64,000 bases of DNA from Paenalicyclobacillus ferrooxydans (GCF_001399675.1 NZ_LJCO01000040.1:1-64000), one strand, 5' to 3'. Positions 7,349 to 17,443 are shown, counted from the stretch's first letter. Numbers and translations are program-made. The notes: generated by a model from the sequence alone, not told the origin.

Positions 7349-10342
7349 CTATGCCATCTTGTCGCCGAGACCCTTGTACACTTCCTCAAACATGAAATCC
7401 ATGACAGCGGTCTTAAAGTCGCTGTCTTCAAGGATTTTCATGAAGAACTTCTCGTTCTGACCCATTCTGCCAATCACAATGTCCAGGAATGCCTTCTCGT
7501 AACTGAACTTGAAGTTGTCTTTGGTATTGCTCCTTGCCTTTTGTGCCAGGTCGTCATCATTGATAATGTCCTCTTTGATTTGCTCATAGGACAAGCGATC
7601 TGTGTCAGTAAAATCCGTTCCGAATCGCTCATTAAGACGATTGATGATGGCAGAGAGCCTGTCCGTCGGCTCCTCTTTGCCACCTCCCCCGCCATGCGAT
7701 GTCGGATTCAGTTGCGCTCCACCCTGTACTTCAAGTGCAATGCTCCCCTCAAATACCATCGTATTCCGATAGAATTGAAGTGCAATTTCGTCCGCCAGAT
7801 AGACGGATTCGGACTGGTTCTTGGGTAACTTTTTAAGCAGAAAGTTGAGATACACGTACAATTTATGTAGTTCCACATCGATGAAAGGTGCGATTTGCAA
7901 AACGAACGAGTATGTACGGATGAACTTCATCCCCGTACTCTTGAAGTCGTCTTGGCGTTCCTTCTGCAATTCATTCTTGTACCGTTCGACAGCCACATCA
8001 AGAATCGCATTCAATTTCTCTTGCGTTTTCGTTGTTTTCTTCTTACCGCTGAACTCCAGCTTCGAAACTCCCATGACCTCATGCTCTGTGTAGACCTGAT
8101 AAGTATCCAGTTCCCGTTGTAAATCGTATAGAATGTTTGGATTCGTCGTATCCGAAAGCCCAGTGACCTCATAGTACGGTTGAAACGCTTTCTGAATGGA
8201 TTCGGCATCGTTCACGAAGTCGAGGATGAACGTGTCGTTCTTCCCTTTACAAGTACGGTTAAGTCTCGACAGCGTTTGAACTGCCTTAATGCCATCCAGC
8301 TTCTTGTCCACAAACATGGTGTGAAGAAGTGGTTCATCAAATCCTGTCTGATACTTCTCTGCAACGAGCAATACCCTGTACTCATCCGAATGGAACTTGT
8401 CAGGTAGCTCTTTCTCCCCGAACCCATTCATGAGTGGTTCAGTGTAGGACGCACCCGAATCCTCAACAGTCCCAGAGAAGGCAACCACAGCCTTCATGTC
8501 GGTGTACCCTTTGTTCGCGATGTATTTGTCAAACGCTTGCTTGTATTTGACGGCGTGCAATCGACTCGCAGTAACAACCATTGCCTTTGCCCGTCCGCCA
8601 ATCTTGTGTCTCGTCACACGTCTGAAATGCTCAATCATGATCTCGGTCTTCTGCGCGATGTTATGGGGATGCAGGGACACGTACTTGGCGATTTCCTTGG
8701 TCGCTTTACTGCTTGCGACTTCAGGGTCATCCTCAATCATCTTGGCTACCTTGTAATAAGTTTTATAGGTCGTGTAGTTTGCCAGCACGTCCAAAATAAA
8801 TCCCTCTTCAATGGCTTGCCGCATCGAATAAACATGGAAAGCATGAGGTTTTCCGTCCGTCCCCATCCGACCGAACTTCTCTAAGGTCTTTGCCTTTGGT
8901 GTGGCTGTAAACGCGAAGAAAGAAATATTGTCTTGCTTGCCGCTCTTCACAATCGTCTCGACGATTTTCTCGTCGATGTCCTCCATGTTCTCCTCGGCAA
9001 TTCTGTCCGCTTCAAGAGCTTCCTCCAACGTCTTATCAGACAAAATGTTGGTCATAGCAGTCGCAGATTTTCCGCCTTGTGAACTGTGAGCTTCATCAAT
9101 GATGATGGCATATTTGCCTCGCGCGAATTCCCCGACCTTTTCCATGATGAACGGGAACTTTTGCAAGGTTGTAATGATAATTCGGGTGTTGTTGACCAGT
9201 TCATTAGCAAGCTGACTCGAATCTTTGTCAATCTTGGCAACCATGCCTGCCTTATGCTCCAACTGGTACACAGCATCTTGCAACTGCTTATCCAGAACCC
9301 TGCGATCCGTAATCACAATGACACTATTGAATATTGCGTTATCTTCGCTATCGTGTAACTTCGCAAGCCGATGAGTAAGCCACGAGATACTGTTTGTCTT
9401 GCCACTCCCAGCAGAATGTTGCACAAGATAATTTGTTCCTACGCCAAGTAGCTTTACGTCCGCCTCAATCTTCCTTACGACATCCAACTGATGATATCGC
9501 GGAAAGATGACCGTTTCCTTCTTATCAATGACCTCTCCTGTGCTATCCAGGATATCCTCTTGTTGCACAAATACGAAGCGGAACAGAATGTCTATCAGGC
9601 TGTGCTTTTGTAGGACTTCCTTCCACAGATAAGCCGTCTTGTAGTCATTGGCAACGGGGGGATTACCTTTGCCGCCATTGTCCCCCTTGTTGAAAGGAAG
9701 AAAGAACGTCGAATCCTTCTCCAACCGTGTTGCCATGTAAACTTCATCAGGGTCTACAGCAAAGAACACGATGGCACGTTTCTTAAACTGAAACAATAGT
9801 TCCTTCGGGTCACGGTCTCTCATATATTGCCGCTTCGCATCGTCGACCGTTTGATTGGTCAGAGGGTTCTTCAATTCCAGAACAGCAATCGGAAGTCCAT
9901 TCAGTGAAACCAACATGTCGATACTGTTGTTGTTCTGGGAACTGTAGTACACTTGCCGACTGATTGAAAAGATATTTTTCTCGTACAGATCAGCAAGTGT
10001 CCGATTCATATAACTGACGGGTTGGTTATAGGCGAGTCTGAGTGTCACGCCATAATCCTTAATACCATGGCGAAGGCAATCGATAATACCTCGACTGCTG
10101 AGTTCCTTGTTAAGCCGCTCCAGAACCTTCTCCTTCATCTGCTCTTTGTACACCTTGCGGAGCCGTTCCAGAGACTTCGACTGGGTGCTTTCAAGGAACT
10201 CAAAGAGAACCTGGACATCGAGAGCATAGTTCTTGAAAGCCTCCAGGTCGTTGCCCTCAATGTATTTGCTCCTGTATCCTGACTGAACGAGCCAATCTTC
10301 TATATTGGTCTCCAGCCCTTTTTCGGTATAATCGATCGCCAT
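7349..10342 (-). CDS. hsdR: Type I restriction enzyme, HsdR subunit
   Basis: 997-residue motor and nuclease subunit that translocates DNA and cleaves unmodified DNA far from the recognition site. An N-terminal PD-(D/E)xK site is visible: D142, then E156-L-K158 in LPIAVLELKNP. The SF2 helicase part has Walker A HSAGSGKT at about 309-316 and DEAH at 416-419, then FTATPKAK. Length is usual for the family. GGAGG lies 12 nt upstream of the ATG. It follows hsdS by 17 nt, closing the order hsdM-hsdS-hsdR. No break is seen. Confidence 0.95.
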   Translation of the reverse strand: MAIDYTEKGLETNIEDWLVQSGYRSKYIEGNDLEAFKNYALDVQVLFEFLESTQSKSLERLRKVYKEQMKEKVLERLNKELSSRGIIDCLRHGIKDYGVTLRLAYNQPVSYMNRTLADLYEKNIFSISRQVYYSSQNNNSIDMLVSLNGLPIAVLELKNPLTNQTVDDAKRQYMRDRDPKELLFQFKKRAIVFFAVDPDEVYMATRLEKDSTFFLPFNKGDNGGKGNPPVANDYKTAYLWKEVLQKHSLIDILFRFVFVQQEDILDSTGEVIDKKETVIFPRYHQLDVVRKIEADVKLLGVGTNYLVQHSAGSGKTNSISWLTHRLAKLHDSEDNAIFNSVIVITDRRVLDKQLQDAVYQLEHKAGMVAKIDKDSSQLANELVNNTRIIITTLQKFPFIMEKVGEFARGKYAIIIDEAHSSQGGKSATAMTNILSDKTLEEALEADRIAEENMEDIDEKIVETIVKSGKQDNISFFAFTATPKAKTLEKFGRMGTDGKPHAFHVYSMRQAIEEGFILDVLANYTTYKTYYKVAKMIEDDPEVASSKATKEIAKYVSLHPHNIAQKTEIMIEHFRRVTRHKIGGRAKAMVVTASRLHAVKYKQAFDKYIANKGYTDMKAVVAFSGTVEDSGASYTEPLMNGFGEKELPDKFHSDEYRVLLVAEKYQTGFDEPLLHTMFVDKKLDGIKAVQTLSRLNRTCKGKNDTFILDFVNDAESIQKAFQPYYEVTGLSDTTNPNILYDLQRELDTYQVYTEHEVMGVSKLEFSGKKKTTKTQEKLNAILDVAVERYKNELQKERQDDFKSTGMKFIRTYSFVLQIAPFIDVELHKLYVYLNFLLKKLPKNQSESVYLADEIALQFYRNTMVFEGSIALEVQGGAQLNPTSHGGGGGKEEPTDRLSAIINRLNERFGTDFTDTDRLSYEQIKEDIINDDDLAQKARSNTKDNFKFSYEKAFLDIVIGRMGQNEKFFMKILEDSDFKTAVMDFMFEEVYKGLGDKMA

Positions 10343-10359
10343 GATATCATCACGCCTCC

Positions 10360-11712
10360 TTATGCCATCATGGTTGCTTCAACTGTTAAATCTCTAACGT
10401 CGATTTTCCCCGTTACCGCCTCAAAGATGAGAGACAGACGATATTCTTTGAGCTTATGTATTTGCTGGTTTATCTCAGCAATGGCATCATTGATGTACTG
10501 TGACCTCTCTACTATCCAATCCCTAATAGCACGCTGTTCATCAACAGGAGGGAGAATGATTTTGAGATTGGTGTACCGATTGGCGTTTAAGTTTGCTTGG
10601 CTCACACTTGGTATCGCAAAACTTCTCGCATAGCTTAAAAACGGGTGGCAGTTCAACAGTAAGTTCAGAAATTCGGAATCAGCTTTCTCATTTACTTTTA
10701 ACCTCACTAAATATGAGGCAAACGTAACTTTATCTTCGACACTCCCTCTGAATATTCCAACCTTTGCAATCTGGTCTAAACTATTCGTCCTGTTGAACAA
10801 CAGATCGTTTGTGTTCAAAAGGTATCTTTCATCGAGTTCATTGAGAGAACCGCCAGATGGGATCTGAATCTCACCATGGCTGATGTTCCCCATCGTAAGA
10901 AGCTTGTACTCTCCTTCTCCTTTACTACTTTCGGATATTCCATATTCAATCTGCGATAAAACGTGTTTAATCTTGAAAACTTGCCAGTGCTCTGGTATGT
11001 CCCCAATCCACTCAACACCAAAATCCTTTGTCTCTACATCGGAATTTAATCCCTTTGTCACCGCATCAGTGATGAGTGTCTTCCGCTGTTCATCTAAAAC
11101 GGAAATTAGTTTTTGTTTGTCTGCAACGACCGAATCGATTTCATTAGTCTTCTGATCAAGAAAATCAGCAATTTGTATCTGCTCTGCGACACTTGGCAGG
11201 GCAAACTTAAAGTTCGCCATAAAATCTGCAGGGATTCGTTTAAGTCCTGCCACACCATACATTGAAGCAATGCCCTCAAGTCTGAATCGATTGGATTGAA
11301 CCAAATAGAATATGTATCGCCTATCGCATTTAGGCGTTGGTCTTATCACATGAAGTTCTGTAGTTCCGAAAGCAATTCCATTCGTCAAATCTTGCGCCAA
11401 TGCAATGTTCCCATTTTCAAAACATGGCGTAACTTTGGCAACGATTATGTCTCCATCACGGAAATATGTGTATCCTACAGCAACCTCCGAATACTCCTTA
11501 ACAAGCGAAGTATCTATTTTGCCGACGGACAATATATTCTCCATCGGAAGAAATGTGACCTCGGTATCCTCAGAGAGTTTCGCCTCTGATTTGCTCGGAT
11601 TTAGCACACAAACATGTTTCAGCCTTTTTAGAGTCCAACCTGTTGGCATATACCCGATTGATTCCACTCCGCTGTCCACATAAGACTCGTATCCCTTGAA
11701 CTTAGCCATCAT
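10360..11712 (-). CDS. hsdS: Type I specificity subunit HsdS
   Basis: 450-residue DNA-recognition subunit with two target recognition domains, each opened by a related motif: GVESIGYMPTGW near residue 15 and GVEWIGDIPEHW near residue 232. Each domain reads one half of a split DNA site. Each is followed by a long spacer helix with conserved start (AEQIQIADFLDQKTNEID; DEQRAIRDWIVERSQYI). Its ATG overlaps the hsdM stop (ATGA), showing translational coupling. The DNA target cannot be deduced by eye. The second ATG (11709) is an equally possible start. Confidence 0.93.
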   Translation of the reverse strand: MMAKFKGYESYVDSGVESIGYMPTGWTLKRLKHVCVLNPSKSEAKLSEDTEVTFLPMENILSVGKIDTSLVKEYSEVAVGYTYFRDGDIIVAKVTPCFENGNIALAQDLTNGIAFGTTELHVIRPTPKCDRRYIFYLVQSNRFRLEGIASMYGVAGLKRIPADFMANFKFALPSVAEQIQIADFLDQKTNEIDSVVADKQKLISVLDEQRKTLITDAVTKGLNSDVETKDFGVEWIGDIPEHWQVFKIKHVLSQIEYGISESSKGEGEYKLLTMGNISHGEIQIPSGGSLNELDERYLLNTNDLLFNRTNSLDQIAKVGIFRGSVEDKVTFASYLVRLKVNEKADSEFLNLLLNCHPFLSYARSFAIPSVSQANLNANRYTNLKIILPPVDEQRAIRDWIVERSQYINDAIAEINQQIHKLKEYRLSLIFEAVTGKIDVRDLTVEATMMA

Positions 11713-13718
11713 TCAAACACCTTCTCCAACTTGCCCAAGATACTCTTTTCCAGTTTTCCGACTTCATCCAGTATTGCACTGGAGCTTCGAAGAGGTACGT
11801 ACTGATAAAAGTGCCTGGTGATTGGAATCTCATACCCAATCTTTGTCTTGCTCTCATCAATCCAAGCATCTTGTACATGAGGTTTAACTTCTCTATCGAA
11901 ATAGACATGAATGTCTTCTTTCAACGGAACGTTCTCTGTGTCGCGCAAGTCGGGATCGGGTTCAGGATTGCCTTTACTGTCCATGCAGATATCTGCTGTT
12001 TCGTCCTTCTCACAAAGCGCGGACAGTATCGCCTTCAAAAGTGGAGCAGGTACAATTAGGTCGTTCTCCTTAAATACCTTCTTGAGTTTTTTCGTAAAGG
12101 AGTCCCTATTTTTATACACTATGTCGTCGCTCAGTGAAGAAAGAGCATCAATGATTTGTTGTTGAAGTTTCTTCCCAGACTCAATCTCGTCCGATCCCGC
12201 TTGCCCCTTCTTTCGGGATGTTGCCAGGTTGCTGAACGCAGTTTGCTCCCAAAGTTGTTTAATCCGCTCTTCACTAATTTGGAAGTTCAAACGAAGTGGG
12301 CGTTCGACAGTAATTTTTCTGTATCCAAAGTCGTCATTGTCAAAGACTTTGCAGTGTTCCCCTGGTTTCAGATTGCCATATATCCGTACAATCTCTTCAA
12401 TGTGTTCCTTGGAAAGCTCATTCCTTTTGTTGCCAAGGCTCTTCTTCATCTTTTGGTAGAAAGAAACTGCGTTAACAAGCTGGATCGTGCCCTTTCGAAG
12501 TGGATCTTTGTGATTCGTCAAAATCCAGATGTAAGTTGAAATTCCTGTGTTATAAAATAGTTGGTCTGGGAGTGCCACAATTCCTTCAACGAGATCGTTA
12601 TCAATTAGGTACCGACGAATCTCACTCTCCCCACTGCCTGCATCTCCAGTAAACAATGGGCTTCCGTTCATGATAATAGCGATACGGCTCCCCTTTGGGT
12701 TTTCTGGAGTGACACACTTCATTTTGGATACCAAGTGTTGCAAGAAGAGAAGCTGACCGTCACTAATTCGAGGTAGTCCTGCGCCAAATCGTCCATTGAA
12801 TCCTTTCTGTTCGTGTTCATCCTTTACAGCCTTTTCGGCTGGTTTCCACTCCACGCCATAGGGTGGATTTGTGATCATATAGTCGAACTTCATGTTTGAA
12901 AAGGCATCATTGGACAGGGTATTCCCAAATGCAATGTTCTTGGCTTGTTCACCCTTGATCAAGATGTCCGCCTTACAGATCGCATATGATTCCTCATTAA
13001 ACTCCTGTCCGAAGAATTCAAAGCTCGCAGTCTTGTTCAATTCCTTCAGGTATTCTTGGGCGACGGAACCCATACCGCCCGTACCTGCACAGCAATCATA
13101 GAGTGTTTGGGTAATACCAGGTTTGATGAGATCCTCCGTGTCTTCATTCAGGAGCAGATTGACCATCAGTCGAATGACTTCTCTCGGCGTGTAGTGGTCG
13201 CCAGCTTCTCCATGCTCAGAGAATCTGCGGATTAGTTCCTCAAATATGTAGCCCATGTCTACATTGCTGACCTTCGTCGGATGGAGGTCAATCTCACCAA
13301 AACGCTTGACCACAAGATATAACAGGTTATTCCGTTCCATCTTCTCGATTTGCTTGTCAAACTCGAAGTATTCAATGATGTCGCGTGCAACTTTCGAAAA
13401 GCCGTTTATGTAGTCGCGGAGATTGTCAGCAATGTTGTCCGAGTCAGCCAGGAGCTTCGCAAAATCGTATTTGCTCACATTACTGAAGTTTTGCTTGGCA
13501 ACTCGGTTCAGAATTTCATCCCGCGACTCTTGCGGTAAGTTTTTGTATTTCTCATATTGTGTAAGGACTTCATCCTTGGTCTCGGCTAATACGCAATCAA
13601 AACGTCTTAACACTGCCATCGGCAAGACGACTTTGCCGTAATCTTCTTTCTTGTACGGTCCTCGTAGAATCTCGGCAATTGTCCAGATGAAATTGACCTT
13701 ATCTTGAAAATTGTTCAT
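11709..13718 (-). CDS. hsdM: Type I N6-adenine methyltransferase HsdM
   Basis: 669-residue methyltransferase that marks host DNA at adenine within the HsdS-defined site. The N-terminal helical HsdM domain (to about 145) is followed by the SAM-binding motif DCCAGTGGMG at 208-217 and the catalytic NPPY at 284-287. The long C-terminal part is typical for larger HsdM proteins. GAGGAG lies about 9 nt upstream. This is the first gene of the hsdMSR-SIR2 run. Confidence 0.95.
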   Translation of the reverse strand: MNNFQDKVNFIWTIAEILRGPYKKEDYGKVVLPMAVLRRFDCVLAETKDEVLTQYEKYKNLPQESRDEILNRVAKQNFSNVSKYDFAKLLADSDNIADNLRDYINGFSKVARDIIEYFEFDKQIEKMERNNLLYLVVKRFGEIDLHPTKVSNVDMGYIFEELIRRFSEHGEAGDHYTPREVIRLMVNLLLNEDTEDLIKPGITQTLYDCCAGTGGMGSVAQEYLKELNKTASFEFFGQEFNEESYAICKADILIKGEQAKNIAFGNTLSNDAFSNMKFDYMITNPPYGVEWKPAEKAVKDEHEQKGFNGRFGAGLPRISDGQLLFLQHLVSKMKCVTPENPKGSRIAIIMNGSPLFTGDAGSGESEIRRYLIDNDLVEGIVALPDQLFYNTGISTYIWILTNHKDPLRKGTIQLVNAVSFYQKMKKSLGNKRNELSKEHIEEIVRIYGNLKPGEHCKVFDNDDFGYRKITVERPLRLNFQISEERIKQLWEQTAFSNLATSRKKGQAGSDEIESGKKLQQQIIDALSSLSDDIVYKNRDSFTKKLKKVFKENDLIVPAPLLKAILSALCEKDETADICMDSKGNPEPDPDLRDTENVPLKEDIHVYFDREVKPHVQDAWIDESKTKIGYEIPITRHFYQYVPLRSSSAILDEVGKLEKSILGKLEKVFE

Positions 13719-13856
13719 GGATGGTAGCTCCTCGAAAGCGATATAGGCGATATGTGAGGTGATGAGAGTATTTAGGAATAGATGTTTCTCCTCCCTACTA
13801 TTTTATCAGAAGCCCATAGATTCGTCTGTAAATAGTCTCCAGAACAATATGTAGTA

Positions 13857-13874
13857 GCGTTGGTTCCCCAACGC
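13857..13874 (-). terminator. Hairpin after the PD-(D/E)xK-like gene
   Basis: GCGTTGG (13857-13863) and CCAACGC (13868-13874) form a 7-bp stem with a 4-nt loop, 20 nt downstream of the stop at 13895. There is no T run, so termination is uncertain. Confidence 0.3.
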
Positions 13875-13894
13875 CTTCCTTACCCTTCCTACTG

Positions 13895-14914
13895 TTACGC
13901 TGTCATCCGCCGCCGCATCACCTTCACTTCATGCTCAAATGAGAGCAGGTCAAATAACGGTCTGGACACATTCACGATAAAAGCTCGAAATATCCTTACA
14001 ATTTCTCGGACATTTGCTATCTGATCGGATGACGCACGATACTGCACTCCAACTGTGTTGTCTCGAACATACACCCGTTTATCGATCTTCGCTTCCAACA
14101 ACCTCGGTTTGCTCACAATCAGGTTGTAGAGATCGGACCGATTCCCGAAACGAAGCTCGACGAACCCGCAACCCCGACTGTCGCAAGCCGAGCAGTGGTA
14201 CATTAGGTCTCCTGCCCCTGCCCCGAAGGTCACAACACGATTTTCAAGACGGCTCTTGCCTCTGTGAAATGGGAAAAACTCAGGGAGACACCTTTCAAGC
14301 TCCTTAATCATGAACTGGTTTAGAGCCTCTCGACATACAGAGTAGTCGTATACCGCATTGGAGATGGGTAGTGGCTGAATCCCATGAAACTGAGGACTTT
14401 CCACCTTCTCGACCACACTAAGAGGTTGAGCAACGGAATCCACCAGACTAAGGTTGTCCCACACGTCGAGTTTGTTGAGCTTGTCCAATTCTTGAATTGG
14501 CTGTATCACATCTTCTGCAATTTCAACCAGATACAAACATATCGGCTTACCCGCTGTCTCAACTACCTTCCGAAGCTCCGTGACGTGTTTATCCTGGAAA
14601 CTCAATGCCTGATAAACCACCCTGCCTGCATCGAGGTAGTCAATAAGCCGAAGAACAGCCTCCTGATGTGCGCCATTCGAGCGTGCCAGCACACTTTCCA
14701 CCAGCACGGGTAGCCCAAAACTGTCCACCGCGTACATATCAACTGGTTTCTTCTTCTCCCCATTTTCCGACCTCGAATGGTTTTGTAGAGTGTCTATGGG
14801 CTGTTCCAGTTGAATGTGGCTTAACCTTGCCCCCAATACTTGCTCCAGCCTTTCTTTCCTCGTTTTCAAATACAAGTGAAATATAAATTCCTTCTCCGAT
14901 GCCCCAATTGACAT
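13895..14914 (-). CDS. PD-(D/E)xK nuclease-like protein of the hsd island
   Basis: 339-residue protein from the ATG at 14914, chosen for AAAGGTGGGG upstream. Residues about 60-130 read VDMYAVDSFGLPVLVES, then HQEAVLRLIDYLDAGRVVYQALSFQDKHVTELRKVV. This resembles nuclease-fold proteins with an IENQL...H...LTYA pattern, except that the usual N-Q after the glutamate is S-V here. Activity may therefore be lost or altered. The C-terminal half contains CSACDSRGCG, a possible metal site. It follows an XRE regulator by 60 nt and lies upstream of hsdM, so it probably belongs to the defence island. Function unknown. Confidence 0.5.
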   Translation of the reverse strand: MSIGASEKEFIFHLYLKTRKERLEQVLGARLSHIQLEQPIDTLQNHSRSENGEKKKPVDMYAVDSFGLPVLVESVLARSNGAHQEAVLRLIDYLDAGRVVYQALSFQDKHVTELRKVVETAGKPICLYLVEIAEDVIQPIQELDKLNKLDVWDNLSLVDSVAQPLSVVEKVESPQFHGIQPLPISNAVYDYSVCREALNQFMIKELERCLPEFFPFHRGKSRLENRVVTFGAGAGDLMYHCSACDSRGCGFVELRFGNRSDLYNLIVSKPRLLEAKIDKRVYVRDNTVGVQYRASSDQIANVREIVRIFRAFIVNVSRPLFDLLSFEHEVKVMRRRMTA

Positions 14915-14938
14915 TTGATCCCCACCTTTCAAATGCAA

Positions 14939-14963
14939 AGAGAGAACCCCGTAGAGTCCTCTC
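14939..14963 (-). terminator. Weak attenuator hairpin between XRE and nuclease-like gene
   Basis: Minus-strand GAGAGGACTC...GGTTCTCTC can form an imperfect stem followed by TTTGCATTTG. It could partly end transcription after the regulator gene. Confidence 0.25.
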
Positions 14964-14974
14964 CCGCGCCTTGT

Positions 14975-15430
14975 TTAATGCAACAAGCGTTTCACCAGGT
15001 TGATAAGCCGCTTTGCCAGTTCAATAATTCGAAATGCGCCTTTGTACTGGTCATCCCCTCCGCTCAAATCGCTCTCAATGACAGCTTGTACCAAAGCAAA
15101 AATTGCTTCTTTGATTTCAGGAGTGGCAGGGATGTTATCGCCAATGGTGTAATCGTGAAGGATAAGCAGGTCAAACAATGTCGTTTGTTCATTTGTGGTG
15201 GTAGGCAACTGAGTAAGGTCGAACAATGACACGTCCAACGCTTCGCACAACCGTTCTAAGATTGGTAGACTGGGTGCGCGTCGTTCCCCTTTTTCGATTC
15301 TCATGATATAGGCAGGGCTGATCCTGGTCAGTTCTTCCATCCTCTTTAAAGAGTAACCTTTCTGCTCCCGATAGTGCCTCAACCGCTTCCCTATAGACGG
15401 GTGAATTGCTCGGTTCCCTTTGTTACTCAC
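14975..15430 (-). CDS. XRE-family transcriptional regulator
   Basis: 151-residue protein with an N-terminal HTH_3 domain (IGKRLRHYREQKGYSLKRME, then TRISPAYIMRIEKGERRAPS at about 32-51). The C-terminal half is helical and unassigned. The start is GTG at 15430 with AGGAGG 8 nt upstream. It is the promoter-proximal gene before the nuclease-like protein, and an inverted repeat overlaps its promoter region, so self-repression is likely. It may control the whole minus-strand island, since no regulator is seen nearer to hsdM. Confidence 0.75.
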   Translation of the reverse strand: MSNKGNRAIHPSIGKRLRHYREQKGYSLKRMEELTRISPAYIMRIEKGERRAPSLPILERLCEALDVSLFDLTQLPTTTNEQTTLFDLLILHDYTIGDNIPATPEIKEAIFALVQAVIESDLSGGDDQYKGAFRIIELAKRLINLVKRLLH

Positions 15431-15456
15431 TGACTTGTCCTCCTAAATGTTTCCCA

Positions 15457-15504
15457 CAGCGGGAATCCTATTTTTTTTGAATCCTCATATCATAGATTCC
15501 GCTG
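15457..15504. promoter_or_regulatory. Inverted-repeat operator of the XRE gene
   Basis: CAGCGGGAATC (15457-15467) and GATTCCGCTG (15495-15504) are inverted copies differing by one inserted G, 27 nt apart, starting 27 bp upstream of the XRE GTG. Probable XRE binding site; inferred from symmetry and position. Confidence 0.45.
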
Positions 15505-15751
15505 GTAGATTTATTCCGTGGTCACGCCTACACAGAATAGGATCTGAGGGTTTTAGAGAAGGCAACGACTGGGCTTACGGATTTGCAACGTCTGTTGTTC
15601 GACTGTAATCCAGGGGGTTGCGTGAAGTGATGAGCGGAATCTTGCTGAAACTTCGATATCGGAACGGAGACCTATTTGGAAAATTAGGTGGTTCCACAAT
15701 TAGTTTCATTTCAAGAATGGGTTATGCAACGTGAACCACAATGGTTTCAAT

Positions 15752-15771
15752 AAATGTAACCGTAAATGTTT
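15752..15771 (-). repeat. Dispersed 20-bp repeat, copy A
   Basis: On the minus strand AAACATTTACGGTTACATTT. Related copies lie at 17424-17443 and 21933-21952 on the plus strand. This copy continues into a TTTACATTT inverted arm, making a dyad with AAATGTAA. Confidence 0.5.
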
Positions 15772-16672
15772 ACATTTGAAGCAACCCAGGTGATAGCAAA
15801 TGCTGTATCTACTCGCTCACCAGTCTTGACCGCTTGACTGTTCTTCGTTTTACATTACCAAGATGATAAAAGAAGCTGAGTGCGGGCTATGGAGGACAGC
15901 CTGTCCGTCAGCAGTTGGACATTTTGCGCGTCATACGGACAAGGTGGACAGCAACGTAGTGAAGGAAAACCCAGGGCAATCGGGATGAGGCATACCTATT
16001 CGAATGATTGGCGTATATCTGGGATTGGCATCGCAACGGATGAAAAACTTCGGGGATATGGGGCTACTGATCTGACGGCACATTACCTTCAATTCTCCAC
16101 CTTGAGTGTTAACTCGAATCAGTCGGACACACAGCCAACTTGTGGCTATGGACTTCTACTCCTTGACTTCCCATCGCCGCCTGCTCCCCAGCCGCAACCA
16201 CCACATCCACGCGGAGGGGGGTTATAAGGAATGGGAGCTATATGGAGGGTTTTCTTTGCAACTTATACCACTTTTACATATCACCATATGTGTTACTCTT
16301 CATTTTTCTGCTCATAATTGAAAAAACACCTCCATAACCCTCCCAAAGTTCCCATCGAAAGCAGATAGTACGATACCGTATGCCCCCCCTTCTCGTCCGT
16401 GGATGCGGATTTGTCCTGAGTTTTGGAGTGGCAGTCAAGGTGTCAATCAGCGTATGGGTAGAAACTGCTGTCGCTATGAGGAATTGGGTCTATTGGGCGC
16501 GGATCTCGGTAACACGTTTATGACGCTGTTCGAAGGCAAGCAACTGCTGTGTAAAGGGTTGATTGCGTTGACAATATCATCTCGCGAATCATGGTTTCTG
16601 GTCGGCATGCGGAACTTGTCCCTCATAGATCAGACGGGTACGGTTCCGCTGACCAATTTCGTTCCTCCTTCG

Positions 16673-17240
16673 CGAAGGCGATAGTTACAACACGGTTTTG
16701 CCCGTATCGCAAAATAGCAGATTACGCTTTTTATGATGAGTTTGGCAGATCATCCTGTGTTCTCATTGTCCCTGTGAAAGACGTTTTCTCCATTTCGGAT
16801 GAAGCGAACCTACGGAATCGGTTTACCCTTTCAAGCAGGTACAATAATACTTTTGGTTGTCCTTGGTTAACTGCCGTCGGCATGGTCGGGTACATTCCAT
16901 CTGACAAGCCACATTTGACCTTTCTTTATCGCGTAGGCAATAGTTGAAACACGGTTTTGTCTTTTATCGCAGACGAGTGAACCCTGGCAATAGGATTACC
17001 CTTATCACGGACAGAAAACCTTTGAATCGGGGCTTTTAGACCTCCGCCTACTTCAAAAAGTTGGGTGACTCTGCTTTGCGACGTAAGGCTCTCCTGTTCC
17101 ATGTTGCGTTGATGAGAAAAGGTTTCCCCCTTATCGCAGACAACAGAACCAACGACATTGGAGTCCTGTGCAAGTGGAGATGAGACCCGTACACTTCGCC
17201 CAATCGATAGTAGAGATCAACCTACGATAAGGGTTCATCA
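16673..17240. repeat. Family of degenerate repeats
   Basis: The segments starting at 16673 and 16931 share about three quarters of 45 bases, including AACACGGTTTTG and ATCGCA. Further related pieces with CCCTTATC(A/G)C(A/G)GACA occur near 16998 and 17124, and an inverted GAACCCTTATCGTAGG near 17222. They are not CRISPR-like: units differ and spacing is irregular. Confidence 0.35.
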
Positions 17241-17423
17241 ATCCGCCTCCAGGGATTTATTTCCACACGTTCTTTCATGCATTATAGGTTTATGTTTTCC
17301 GAAAGTTGTTTGGGTCGATCTTCCTTACTGCCACAAGGGATTTCAGACTTTGTGTGCGTGCTTATAGAATCAGGAGATAGGGCTGGAGGAAACGAGGCGA
17401 AGATTGTAGTGTTACGGATATTG

Positions 17424-17443
17424 AAACATAAATGGTTACATTT
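17424..17443 (+). repeat. Dispersed 20-bp repeat, copy B
   Basis: AAACATAAATGGTTACATTT, matching copies A and C at 17 or more of 20 positions. Confidence 0.5.

Noticed and set aside
8496-8884. Plus-strand frames of 86 and 115 codons inside hsdR
   Set aside because: Antisense shadows of a full-length conserved gene.
16591-16947. 118-codon plus-strand frame
   Set aside because: No ribosome binding site, overlaps the degenerate repeats, unnatural composition.
16673-17240. Possible CRISPR array
   Set aside because: Units differ from each other and spacing is irregular; no cas gene nearby.
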